In this document: one piece after another, positions 17,072 to 25,322 of the stretch | Position numbering within the stretch: the first letter of the stretch is position 1 | How the letters are laid out: each line of letters begins with the position of its first letter | Origin: Bdellovibrio sp. BCCA | GTDB lineage: Bacteria > Bdellovibrionota > Bdellovibrionia > Bdellovibrionales > Bdellovibrionaceae | Reading direction: 5' to 3' | Length of the DNA stretch: 64,000 nucleotides | Assembly (NCBI RefSeq): GCF_037996825.1 | Contig: NZ_JBBNAC010000001.1 | Coordinates: 3,534,001-3,598,000, forward strand | Notes under the pieces: generated by a model | Seen by the model: only the letters and a program-made list of their open reading frames with translations | What the model was told of the DNA's origin: nothing | Database searches by the model: none | Position numbers and translations under genes: made by a program

Positions 17072-17518
17072 CTATCCTTCTTTAATTTCTGGCTCAACAA
17101 GTTGGGTAAGAAGCATTAACGACTGCTGCCAACCGAGATAACACATGTCTACTGGAATGACGTCGGGAATGCCGTCTTGTGTGATTTTTAATTCCGTTCC
17201 GCCGACACTCTTACGAAATGAAATCGTCACGTGCATTTCGCCAGGAAGATTGGGATCATCGAATTTGTCGGTGTACTTTAATAATTCATTAGTTTTAATT
17301 TCAGTGTATTTCCCGCCAAATGACTGACTGTTCTGCGTCGTTAAATTCGTGAATGACATTTTGTAGCCGCCACCGACACGAAAATCCATCTCGTGAACTT
17401 TTCCAACAAACCCATGCGGAGGAAGCCATTTCGCCATAGCATCCGGATTGGTAAATGCTCTGAACACTCTCTCTGGCGGAGCCGCCAATACTCTGTGAAG
17501 TTGAACTGTACCCGGCAT
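17072..17518 (-). CDS. SRPBCC/AHSA1 family protein
   Basis: The 148-residue START-like protein shows the AHSA1 pattern: LHRVLAAPPERVFRAFTNPDAMAKWLPP, a FRVGGGYKMSF strand and the C-terminal helix beginning YLGWQQSLMLLTQLVEPE. ATG at 17518 follows a strong AGGAGG. It is the first gene of an operon with the LCMT-type methyltransferase. A second AHSA1 protein lies at 8219. No ligand is known. Confidence 0.88.
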   Translation of the reverse strand: MPGTVQLHRVLAAPPERVFRAFTNPDAMAKWLPPHGFVGKVHEMDFRVGGGYKMSFTNLTTQNSQSFGGKYTEIKTNELLKYTDKFDDPNLPGEMHVTISFRKSVGGTELKITQDGIPDVIPVDMCYLGWQQSLMLLTQLVEPEIKEG

Positions 17519-17655
17519 AATTTCCTCCTAGGTTTTTACGTTTAATTTTCAGCCTTATCTATTCTAGATAAACCCGAAAAAGAAACAACTGAATCCATTG
17601 GGGACTATTTTGCTGGACTTAGTTTGACACTAGACAGATCACTTTGATTCTTACC

Positions 17656-18657
17656 TTAAGTGAAATACTTTTCGGCGACTGAATCAATATTCAAGGAGAT
17701 TTTTCCTGTGGACACAGCTTTTCCTTCGTGATCGAGAATCGGAAAAATAGTCGAAAGATATTTTTCCTGGACTCCCCGATTTACTAAAACTTCATCAAAC
17801 GTAAATGGACGCTGCGATCTAAGAACAACTGGCTCTTTTTCCAAGAAAGAAGAAATGAACTCGGAGTTCGGAAAATGTTTTACATTTTTTCCGATTATTG
17901 ATTCGCGCGAAAAGCCAATGACACGAGCGAAAGCAGCATTGCAGTTTGTAATTACTCCCTCGCTGTCTTTCACCACCAACAAAAATGGGGCCGAACCTAG
18001 TATTTGCTGTACATGACTTTTAAAATTGCGTTCGTCGGTCACGTCGCGAGCCGAAGCAAATCGCACACCTAGGTCCGCGTCCGCAGCCGCACTCCAGCTC
18101 AGTGTTCTATAACTGCCATCAGCAGTGCGGTAACGATTTTCAAAACCCACAGAGCGCAATCCCATGTTCAGCGCTTCAATATTTTTACGTGTCATTTCAC
18201 GATCATCGGGATGAATAAATTCAAAAAACGGCGTCGTCAGCAATGTTTCTTCGCTGTATCCCAAAGTATCAACAAGTGACTTACTGACCTTCTTTAAAAA
18301 ACCATCTTTGCCAGCTACGGCCATCAAATCGCTAGAGATCGAAAAAAAGCGATCCAACGAAATCTGAAAACTTTCCGCTTCCAGCATGCGCGATACCAGT
18401 TTTTTATATTCGTTTTGCGCTTTTGCAGATTCAAGGTTTGAAGAATGACAAGTCGCAATTCCTAAACATGCCAGAGCCGGAATCAAAACGATAAAAGCAA
18501 TAAATTCAGTTGTCCCAATAGATGGAAGCAAGATGCTCGCCGCCGCAAAGAGCGCCGATAAAACCAAAATCGCCACCAAAGAAAACAGTGTGATTTTGTT
18601 TTGCAGTCTCCAGACACTGAAATATGCTAACGTTCTATTCTTTTCGCTCGGACTCAA
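17656..18657 (-). CDS. Membrane PAS-domain protein without output domain
   Basis: The 333-residue protein has two hydrophobic segments at about residues 20-70, a short coiled segment, and two PAS domains (about residues 105-210 and 215-325). The first has the KVSKSLVDTLGYSEETLLTTPFFEFIHPDD motif in outline and the second has NAAFARVIGFSRESIIGKN. It ends without a histidine kinase, GGDEF or EAL domain. TTG at 18657 is chosen with GAGAGG upstream. It is divergent from the GH1-like gene. A sensor or scaffold role is inference. Confidence 0.75.
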   Translation of the reverse strand: MSPSEKNRTLAYFSVWRLQNKITLFSLVAILVLSALFAAASILLPSIGTTEFIAFIVLIPALACLGIATCHSSNLESAKAQNEYKKLVSRMLEAESFQISLDRFFSISSDLMAVAGKDGFLKKVSKSLVDTLGYSEETLLTTPFFEFIHPDDREMTRKNIEALNMGLRSVGFENRYRTADGSYRTLSWSAAADADLGVRFASARDVTDERNFKSHVQQILGSAPFLLVVKDSEGVITNCNAAFARVIGFSRESIIGKNVKHFPNSEFISSFLEKEPVVLRSQRPFTFDEVLVNRGVQEKYLSTIFPILDHEGKAVSTGKISLNIDSVAEKYFT

Positions 18658-18827
18658 TAGTGCCTCTCAACCAGTTCATTTGTTAATATATAACATGTGT
18701 ATCTATCAATTTGGCAGACTACAAGCGAGAACTTCACAAGGGCCGCATAACAAGTCGTAGACAATGTAACTTATCAGAGCGGACTCTTTTCATTGAAGCG
18801 CCCCCTAGGCCATTCGAAAATAACGGC

Positions 18828-20135
18828 ATGTCTGTCGGTTCATTTATGTTCGCAACAGGTATTGAAAACAGTTATCCCACCATCAATGGCGGACGCACCC
18901 GCATTGACCAGATGGAAAAGTGTTTCCATTACAAATACTGGTCCAAAGATTTTGATCTTCTACAAGAACTTGAGATTGATTACCTGAGATATGGCCCGCC
19001 CATTCATCTAACTTGGCTTGGCGACGGAAAATACAATTGGGATTTTGCGGACCTCACATTTCACGATCTGCAAAGACGAAACCTATTTCCCATCGTTGAC
19101 CTTTGTCACTTCGGCGTTCCTGATTGGGTTGGAAACTTTCAAAACCCTGAATTCCCGAATCTTTTTACAAAATACTGCCGCGACTTTGCTCGCCGCTTTC
19201 CATGGGTGCAGCTTTATACTCCCATTAATGAAATGTTTATTTGTGCTTTGTTTTCTGCCGCTTACGGCTGGTGGAACGAGCAGGAAAAAAGTGATCGCAG
19301 TTTTGTCAATGCACTTAAGAATATTGCAAAGGCCAACGTCCTTGCCATGAACGCCATCCTTGAGGTCCGTCCTGACGCCATCTTTATTCAGAGTGAATCC
19401 TCGGAATATTTTCACGCCGAAGATCCGCAGGCCATCAAACCTGCCGAAATCCTCAATGCGAAGCGGTTTCTGTCTTTAGATCTCAATTACGGGCGACGCG
19501 TGGACTCGCAGATGTATGAATATCTGATGGATAATGGAATGACTCGCGAGGAATATCATTTCTTTTTTGGTTGGGGCCTTAAGCACAACTGCATCATGGG
19601 GAACGATTATTACGTCACGAACGAACACAGAGTTTCCTCTGATGGAGCAACTCGCGCCGCCGGAGAGGTTTTCGGTTACGATGAAATCACAAGCCAATAT
19701 TACCAACGCTATTTAATTCCGGTCATGCATACAGAAACGAATATCGCCCAAGGTGCGCAAGGCGACGAAGGTGTGAACTGGCTTTGGAAACAATGGGCAA
19801 ATGTTCTAAGAGTCAGAAACAAAGGAATTCCCGTCGTCGGATTTACTTGGTACTCGCTGACCGATCAAATTGATTGGGATATTGCTCTTCGCGAAGAAAG
19901 AAACAGAGTCCATCCCGTAGGGCTCTTTGATCTTGATCGAAAAATCCGTCCCGTTGGTGAAGCTTATAAAAAATTAATTAAAAGCTGGCGGCAAGTTTTA
20001 CCAACACAAAGTATTTGCCTGCGAGTTCCGGTTGTTTCTCCTCATGGATACTCTAAAGGTGAAGCAGAAACACAAAAAGAAGAAGCGCAAAGACGCAAGG
20101 GATCTGGCACTTCAGCTCCCTCCATCAATCAGTGA
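18828..20135 (+). CDS. GH1-like family glycoside hydrolase
   Basis: The protein of about 435 residues has a TIM-barrel pattern of glycoside hydrolase family 1-like proteins: FMFATGIENSYPTI at the N-terminus, Glu135 in a TPINEM acid/base motif and Glu303 in a HTETN nucleophile motif. The start is uncertain; ATG at 18828 is the only in-frame ATG before the conserved core, but no clear ribosome site is visible and a TTG at 18711 is possible. A polar C-terminal tail ends at the SDR start. Both hydrolase and SDR may act on one glycoside, which is inference. Confidence 0.75.
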   Translation: MSVGSFMFATGIENSYPTINGGRTRIDQMEKCFHYKYWSKDFDLLQELEIDYLRYGPPIHLTWLGDGKYNWDFADLTFHDLQRRNLFPIVDLCHFGVPDWVGNFQNPEFPNLFTKYCRDFARRFPWVQLYTPINEMFICALFSAAYGWWNEQEKSDRSFVNALKNIAKANVLAMNAILEVRPDAIFIQSESSEYFHAEDPQAIKPAEILNAKRFLSLDLNYGRRVDSQMYEYLMDNGMTREEYHFFFGWGLKHNCIMGNDYYVTNEHRVSSDGATRAAGEVFGYDEITSQYYQRYLIPVMHTETNIAQGAQGDEGVNWLWKQWANVLRVRNKGIPVVGFTWYSLTDQIDWDIALREERNRVHPVGLFDLDRKIRPVGEAYKKLIKSWRQVLPTQSICLRVPVVSPHGYSKGEAETQKEEAQRRKGSGTSAPSINQ

Positions 20136-20146
20136 GGAAAAAAAAG

Positions 20147-20884
20147 ATGAGCCGATTTCAAAACAAAGTCGCCATCGTGACCGGAGCCGGCAGCGGTATC
20201 GGACTTGCCACCGCTCTTCACTTAGCAAAAGAAGGTGCGCAAACGGTTCTTGTTGATATTAAAGAGGACCGTTTGAAAAAAGCTTCGGAAGAAATCGAAG
20301 ACTTCGGATTAAAACCGCTGCTAAGTGTTTGCGATGTTAGTCGCTCACAAAATGTAGAACAGTCAGCTAAAATCGTTATGGATAAATTCGGAAGCATCGA
20401 CATTATTATCAACAATGCAGGACTGATGGTTTTTAAACCCCTAGAACAACAATCCGTGGACGATTGGATGAAAGTTCTTGGCGTGGACCTTTTAGGAACT
20501 CTCTTTTTCATGCAACAAGGTTTCTTGCATATGAAAAACGGCGGCTCCATCGTAAACGTCTCAAGCATTCACGCCGTAGAGACAACACCGCTTGTATCAT
20601 CTTACGCCGCAGCGAAATCCGCTGTTCTTTCATTAACTCGTTCAGGTTCCATCGAAGGCAAAGAAAAGAAAATCCGCGTAAACGCTATTCTGCCAGGAGC
20701 CGTCGACACACCCATGCTTTGGGAAAATCCGAATGTGAAATCAGGATTAGAAGTCATCAACCAAAGCGACATCGGAAAACCAGAAGACATCGCTTCAGCC
20801 ATCGCGTTTCTCGCTTCAGATGATTCGAGTTTCGTAACTGGCGCAACCCTTCGAGTCGACGGAGGGCGGTTAGCGAAGATTTAA
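20147..20884 (+). CDS. SDR family oxidoreductase
   Basis: The 245-residue protein is a classical short-chain dehydrogenase: TGAGSGIG cofactor motif (residues 11-18), NNAG at about 85, Ser in NVSSIH, YAAAK catalytic Tyr/Lys and the final GxxxRVDGG segment. It uses NAD(P)H; the substrate is unknown. ATG at 20147 follows GAGG and lies 11 bases after the GH1 stop, so the pair is an operon. Length is normal, in contrast with the SDR remnant at 15659. Confidence 0.9.
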   Translation: MSRFQNKVAIVTGAGSGIGLATALHLAKEGAQTVLVDIKEDRLKKASEEIEDFGLKPLLSVCDVSRSQNVEQSAKIVMDKFGSIDIIINNAGLMVFKPLEQQSVDDWMKVLGVDLLGTLFFMQQGFLHMKNGGSIVNVSSIHAVETTPLVSSYAAAKSAVLSLTRSGSIEGKEKKIRVNAILPGAVDTPMLWENPNVKSGLEVINQSDIGKPEDIASAIAFLASDDSSFVTGATLRVDGGRLAKI

Positions 20885-20887
20885 AAT

Positions 20888-21540
20888 CTATGCCCGTCTA
20901 AATCCTTTATCAACCGCGTCTTGTACCGTCTTAACGAAATATTCACCTTTATGAAGATTAATTTTGATTTTGTCATAATCCTGATCAAACGGCAGATAAT
21001 AAAATTTTTCTCCTTTCGCAGTGATACTACACTTTATCATTGGATAGGACCGATTGAGTTCTTCAGTTCTAAGTTCAACCCTCAACACTCTGGCGACATC
21101 TCTTGCGACGTCGGTATATCTCGCCGTGGTATAAAAACCGCTCTCGTTGGACCGCCTGTCTTGCCAGACGCAAGCTTGAAGTGAGTCATCGTACCAAAAA
21201 TTTGAAAAATGTGTTTTTCCTGAATTAGTTTGATTTTCGACCAACACTTCGCCTGAATAACTAGTGTTTCGTCTCTGCGTCTTACTATAAGGTCGCGGCC
21301 CATATCGTTGTAACCACTAAGCGCGCCGTGATAGTTAACGTCGTGACCTTTTGATTCATACAAGTATCCGATATACCGCTCGTAAAATTTTCCAATTTCC
21401 TCAGCAGAAAGGTAGCGGCGCAAATATCTATCAAGTGCTCTTTGTGCCCTTGCATCTTTATTAAAGGATTTTTTGATAACAAAGATTACATAAGCAATTT
21501 GGATAAGAATGACCAACGCACCAACCACAAAATTTAACAC
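20888..21540 (-). pseudogene. Mrr-like restriction endonuclease, single frameshift
   Basis: Two overlapping frames join into one Mrr-type protein of about 217 residues. The 5' part (from ATG at 21540) has one N-terminal membrane segment, then the endonuclease core with a GxD-L-I-V and V-I-Q-A-K-C-W catalytic signature. The 3' part continues FYTTARYTDVARDVARVL, a normal second half. Adding one T to the T5 run at 21133-21137 (A5 on the plus strand) rejoins the frames as A-V-F-Y-T-T. The gene overlaps the preceding four-helix gene. It may be inactive, phase variable or carry a sequencing error. Confidence 0.75.
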
Positions 21541-21887
21541 TTCATTGCACCGGCATTGTCGACATGTCTTTGTTGTTCAATCTTCTTTTTTAAAGCTTGT
21601 ATTAACTTGTAGAGGTTTGCGCCCAGCTCATCACCAGTAACCAAAAGCTCTTTATTGTCGATTGCCGCAATCTCAAGAATTGTTTGTGACTCACGGAACG
21701 ACCCGTAAGCGATTTCAAAAATACGCAAACGATCGCGCAAAGATGTTTTTGCATTACCTTCAACCAGATTGAGAGATATGGAAGAAGATGAACGAAGAAA
21801 CTGATCTCTTAGATGAGAAGGCAAACTATGACGACTTCCTAAAGAATAATATATCTTTGCCAAAGTTAGGGTGCGAAATTCAGCCAT
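21534..21887 (-). CDS. Four-helix bundle protein (IVS-type)
   Basis: The protein of about 117 residues matches the four-helix bundle family (23S rRNA intervening-sequence protein type): LPSHLRDQFLRSSSSISLNLVEG is the classic helix pair, followed by a helix with FRESQTILEIA and a KLIQALKKKIE end. Members are mostly of unknown function. ATG at 21887 follows GGAGG; the upstream extension is a hydrophobic shadow. The stop overlaps the Mrr-like gene by seven bases, so the two are coupled. Confidence 0.8.
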   Translation of the reverse strand: MAEFRTLTLAKIYYSLGSRHSLPSHLRDQFLRSSSSISLNLVEGNAKTSLRDRLRIFEIAYGSFRESQTILEIAAIDNKELLVTGDELGANLYKLIQALKKKIEQQRHVDNAGAMKC

Positions 21888-22008
21888 GCAACCTCCAGAA
21901 CTCAGAGGCGATGCAAAAGAAATAACAACGTAAAAATAAAAACAGACTAACCAGAGTAAACCGAAGATCCGCACTTCGGTCACATCCTCTGATAGAACCG
22001 TAGAACCC

Positions 22009-22044
22009 GATATCAGATGTCAGATATCAGATATCAGATATCTG
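22009..22044. repeat. Short tandem ATATCAG repeats downstream of tmRNA
   Basis: Four to five imperfect copies of a 7-8 base ATATCAGA unit run from 22009 to 22044, ending in the palindrome CAGATATCTG. They lie eight bases beyond the tmRNA 3' end. They could form slipped hairpins. Confidence 0.7.
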
Positions 22045-22051
22045 TATAAAT

Positions 22052-22397
22052 TGGTGGAGGCGGCGGGAATTGAACCCGCGTCCGCAAGTGATCCGCGATA
22101 AGGCGCTACATACTTAGTCAGTGTTTTAGTTTGTTCAGCCAGCTTCCACTAACAAAATCAGACTGAACACTCCCCCAGTAAATTTAAGCGAGTCTGCTGG
22201 AGAAAACCCAACTCACCGAGGTCCCTAAATGACGATCAATCCAAGTGCGGAACCACCACAAGGTTGATCGTGCTGCTTAATTAAGCTGCAAGTGCGTAAT
22301 CGTTGCCAATTACAAAATGGACGTTTTTAACGAGGTCCTCATCCGCCCCGGTATGCTCCTTATGTTTCAGCACCCACGTCGAAGCCAGTACGCCCCC
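22052..22397 (-). ncRNA. ssrA: Transfer-messenger RNA (tmRNA)
   Basis: The 346-base gene is read on the minus strand from GGGGGCG at 22397 to the encoded CCA at 22052-22054. The acceptor stem pairs GGGGGCG with CGCCTCC, and a T-loop (GGTTCAATTCC) lies near the 3' end. The tag frame occupies about 22281-22307 and ends N-D-Y-A-L-A-A before TAA; the resume codon is probably GGC, giving the tag GNDYALAA. tmRNA with SmpB rescues stalled ribosomes and tags products for proteolysis. Confidence 0.95.
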
Positions 22398-22800
22398 ATG
22401 TGTGAAAACATCAAATCATCTTACCACAAGATTTGCGGCAAAATGAAAATCGTTTATCCTTCCGATTTTGACCCTCACATTCAACGATTAAATTTTTAAT
22501 GACGCAGGACTTTTGTCTTGCAGAGGTGGTGTCATCCTAACGAGATCTTAACGTTAGCACGAGACAATTTACGCCAAAAGGTCGAGATATCCACCATTTA
22601 TAGGCCTATTCCACAGAGTTATCCACAGTTGTGCACAAAAAATGGGGCAATAATGACACTAAAATTTAAGAATCTTAAATTTTTATGAATGTGTTTCGCG
22701 TTTAAAACGAGCCCTCTTTTTAGGCAAATTATCTAAGTTTAACGAAATCAACGGCGAATGCGTCCGCTTTTATGGCGAGCGGACTCACATTTTTAGATAC
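22398..22800. other. Gene-free region with DnaA-box-like site and AT dyad
   Basis: About 400 bases without a supportable gene lie between tmRNA and the TIGR02147 gene terminator. They hold a TTATCCACA site at 22619-22627, a TTGTGCACAA palindrome at 22629-22638 and a 23-base AT-rich perfect dyad at 22661-22683 (11-base arms, one-base centre). The tmRNA promoter must lie in the left part; TAAGAT about 22 bases upstream of the tmRNA 5' end is a possible -10 box. Confidence 0.5.
22619..22627 (+). promoter_or_regulatory. Exact DnaA-box consensus TTATCCACA
   Basis: The sequence equals the strict DnaA box. A second exact copy lies at 30214-30222, in both cases 52-59 bases before an AATCTTAAATTT element. 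DnaA binding is inferred from the consensus only. Confidence 0.4.
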
Positions 22801-22804
22801 AAAA

Positions 22805-22829
22805 AAAGCAGCGATTAAGCTGCTTTTTT
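22805..22829 (-). terminator. Intrinsic terminator after the TIGR02147 gene
   Basis: AGCAGC pairs with GCTGCT around GATTAA, with A and T tracts on both sides. A second hairpin, GCGGTTC with GAACCGC, lies at 22851-22874, directly after the stop codon. Confidence 0.75.
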
Positions 22830-22883
22830 CATCAAAATTGAAAATTAAAAGCGGTTCCGCAAAAACAGAACCGCTCACAAGAA

Positions 22884-24023
22884 TTAACGGAAAAGATCTG
22901 CAGCAGAAGCTGCTGTCGCTGCCAGTGAACTTACATTCGAACGATCTTTGTTCGCAGATGCATTCGCAGTTTCCGTCGCCACAGCTTGTGCAGAAGCAGG
23001 AACTGGTTGAGCTTGCGGAGCTGGAGCCGGTGCTGCCACTGGAGTTTCAACAATCGCTGTCTCTGCTTTCAAATCAAGAGCAGGCTTAATCACCGGAGCT
23101 TTTTCAACACCTTCAACTGCATTCGTCACAGGGAAAAGTTGGATATTAAGTTGATAAACTCTCTCCCCTTTTTCCTTCATGCGCGCGATTGAATTGTCTT
23201 TGTGAAAAGCTTTTCTCATCTGACGAAGTTTGAACTTAATTTCTTCAAACTCAGATTTCGTCAATGACATCGTCAATGTGCCGAACTCTCTGTCAGTCGG
23301 TTGATCTTGATACAAAGACTCAAGACCCAAGTACATCAATTGAGATTGAAGCTTACGAACAAGAGCCACAGGAATTTCTTCCGGAGACTCAATCAAACTT
23401 CTGTTCTTCTTCAACTCCCCAGTCACTTCATCACGACGAAGTTCGCCAGAAGTAATAAGAGTATTCAACGCCGTTTCGATTTCATCTTCAGAAGCTTTAC
23501 CACGAAGAAGCGTCTTCAACGCCGCTGTGTCGAAAGAAACTCCCTCTTGATCCACCATCGCGTAAATGATCCACGCAACCCAGTTAGGAACTTTCTCCCA
23601 CGTTTTGCGATCGATCTCGCCGGATTTAAGTTTTCCAGCAACACGATGCTCGCTTAGTTTTTTAAGATACATGTTACGCTCAGCAGGATCAGTGGCTTGC
23701 GTGAATTGCACAAGCAAACGGAACTCGTCCGTCTGATCTTTCATAAAGCCCAAAGCTTTACCGAACTTGCCAATCATATCTTCCGAGAGATTTCTTTTTC
23801 CCTCGATAATCATTTTTAGATAATTGGGAGATTTAATATTCGCCGCTGCTGAAAACACAGCATAGTTATAAGCTCTCAACGATCCCTTCGAAGACTTACG
23901 TTTGAACTGATAAAAATCCGCCAAGAACTGACGGTAGTTCATGTAATCAGAAAGAACTGGAGGATTCGCGGAACCCATTGAAATTTCTTTGCCTTTGCTA
24001 AACTCAAGATGACTGTTTTGCAT
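22884..24023 (-). CDS. TIGR02147 family protein with Ala/Pro-rich tail
   Basis: This protein of about 379 residues matches TIGR02147, a family abundant in Bdellovibrio and Fibrobacter: YRQFLADFYQFKRKSSKGSL, NIKSPNYLKMIIEGKRNLS, then a wHTH-like middle and a SLTKSEFEEIKFKLRQM C-terminal domain. The family resembles DNA-binding regulators but has no proven role. The last 65 residues are an unusual low-complexity Ala, Pro, Gln, Val-rich tail. ATG at 24023 follows AAGGAG. A second member lies at 35347. Confidence 0.85.
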   Translation of the reverse strand: MQNSHLEFSKGKEISMGSANPPVLSDYMNYRQFLADFYQFKRKSSKGSLRAYNYAVFSAAANIKSPNYLKMIIEGKRNLSEDMIGKFGKALGFMKDQTDEFRLLVQFTQATDPAERNMYLKKLSEHRVAGKLKSGEIDRKTWEKVPNWVAWIIYAMVDQEGVSFDTAALKTLLRGKASEDEIETALNTLITSGELRRDEVTGELKKNRSLIESPEEIPVALVRKLQSQLMYLGLESLYQDQPTDREFGTLTMSLTKSEFEEIKFKLRQMRKAFHKDNSIARMKEKGERVYQLNIQLFPVTNAVEGVEKAPVIKPALDLKAETAIVETPVAAPAPAPQAQPVPASAQAVATETANASANKDRSNVSSLAATAASAADLFR

Positions 24024-24122
24024 AGAAATCAGATCTCCTTTTGCACCCAAATAGTTCACCCGATTTAAATCTTCAAAACAAGCTGATTTGTGCACAAAGG
24101 GCCTTACGTTATCGCAAAGCAT

Positions 24123-24153
24123 AAAAAAGGGACTCCGATATGGAGTCCCTTTC
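24123..24153 (-). terminator. Intrinsic terminator after the duplicated-domain secreted protein
   Basis: AGGGACTCC pairs with GGAGTCCCT around GATAT, flanked by A and T runs. It serves the minus-strand gene at 24185. Confidence 0.8.
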
Positions 24154-24184
24154 TAGTCGTCGAGTTTTAAAAAGCTTCTATTTA

Positions 24185-25084
24185 TTAACGAGATAGACGC
24201 AAAGTCACTTGGCGCACGTCAAGATCACCGCGAGTGTAAAGGACGATGCTATCAGCCCCTTGGCCAAGCACGGCATTTTGTGGGCGCACAGTTTGACGAG
24301 AGTTGTAGCGATCCACTTGCAAAGTTTGACCTTGGTTGAAACCGTTGATCACAAGATCAATCAAAGCTGTGTTGTAAACCGGAGTCGCCTCAATCACGAT
24401 CTCTTGGATTCTGTAACCACGGTAACGGTACATATCGATGTACTGAGTTAGATCCAAACGATCATTTCCGTACATGCGACGAGACACAAACAATGGAACA
24501 TCAACGCCACGGCCAGGACGACCTGGGCGCTCAACGCGATCGTTATCTAACAAATTGATTGTGATCGAAGCGATCTCTGCATTTCCACGCACAGACAATT
24601 GAAGTGAACGAACATCTTCACCGATCACAGCTCTGTAACGAGGAACAAGTTGAACCGCACCTTGTGGAGAGTAAGAAGTATCTTCTTCGCGACCATCAGC
24701 AAGCAAAGAAACTTGCGCTTGAGGGCCGCTGCGACGAACATCGACGATCACAGATTGAATTGTGTAACCGCGATAGTTTTCACCGATTCCAGCCAATTGG
24801 CGAAGAGCCAAAGTTTCATTGGAAAGTCGGCGATTCAAATAAATAACTTTTTGCTCTTGGCGACCATTTTGAAAACCGCCGTTACCGATTCCACCGTTGC
24901 CAATGCCTCCGTTACCGAAGTCATCTTGTCCTGGGAATGGATTGCCTGGAGGAAAACCGCCCTCATCTGGAAAAGGAGCTGGCTCCGCAGGACGAGGTCC
25001 GCCTGGAACAATGTAAGCACCCGCAGAAATTGAAGTAAGAGTGATAGCTGCAAAAGCGATTAATAAAGAGTTTTTTAGAGTCAT
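24185..25084 (-). CDS. Secreted protein with Gly/Asn-rich linker and duplicated domain
   Basis: This protein of about 299 residues starts with a signal peptide (residues 1-22) followed by a Pro/Gly/Asn linker with three NGGIG-like repeats at about residues 55-75. The rest is two similar beta-rich units (about 95-190 and 200-299); both have RGYxIQxxxx near the start and an RGxxxxxxxTxxL ending. No known family is recognised. It is probably an exported adhesin or envelope protein, which is inference. ATG at 25084 follows GGGGGAC. Confidence 0.7.
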   Translation of the reverse strand: MTLKNSLLIAFAAITLTSISAGAYIVPGGPRPAEPAPFPDEGGFPPGNPFPGQDDFGNGGIGNGGIGNGGFQNGRQEQKVIYLNRRLSNETLALRQLAGIGENYRGYTIQSVIVDVRRSGPQAQVSLLADGREEDTSYSPQGAVQLVPRYRAVIGEDVRSLQLSVRGNAEIASITINLLDNDRVERPGRPGRGVDVPLFVSRRMYGNDRLDLTQYIDMYRYRGYRIQEIVIEATPVYNTALIDLVINGFNQGQTLQVDRYNSRQTVRPQNAVLGQGADSIVLYTRGDLDVRQVTLRLSR

Positions 25085-25189
25085 TCTGTCCCCCAAAGGT
25101 TTTGGTAGTTCCCCACCTCTCCCTTAAGCAACTCGTATACCAACCATTTTCGGGACAATTCGACACCACATATGTGCTTTAAAACAAAT

Positions 25190-25294
25190 AAAAAAGGGCC
25201 ACAGCTTGGAGGTCTGTGGCCCTAAACAAAAAAATGCCAGGCTGGCATTTTTTCGCGACAGCCCCGAAGGGGTTTTGGGCAGGAAGCCCAAAAC
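25190..25294 (-). terminator. Cluster of three hairpins, terminator of the lipoprotein gene
   Basis: Reading from the right, GTTTTGGGC pairs with GCCCAAAAC (25272-25294), ATGCCA with TGGCAT (25234-25248) and GGGCCACAG with CTGTGGCCC (25196-25222). The last two have flanking A/T runs on the minus-strand 3' side. Three stacked hairpins are more than needed for one gene. Confidence 0.75.
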
Positions 25295-25322
25295 ATAGGA
25301 ACGCTATGGAACAAATTGGGAA

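Noticed and set aside
22009-22044. Possible CRISPR-like repeat
   Set aside because: Units of 7-8 bases are contiguous without spacers and no cas gene is in the window.
22317-22499. Short plus-strand frame inside the tmRNA gene
   Set aside because: The tmRNA structure and tag frame are on the opposite strand and explain the region.
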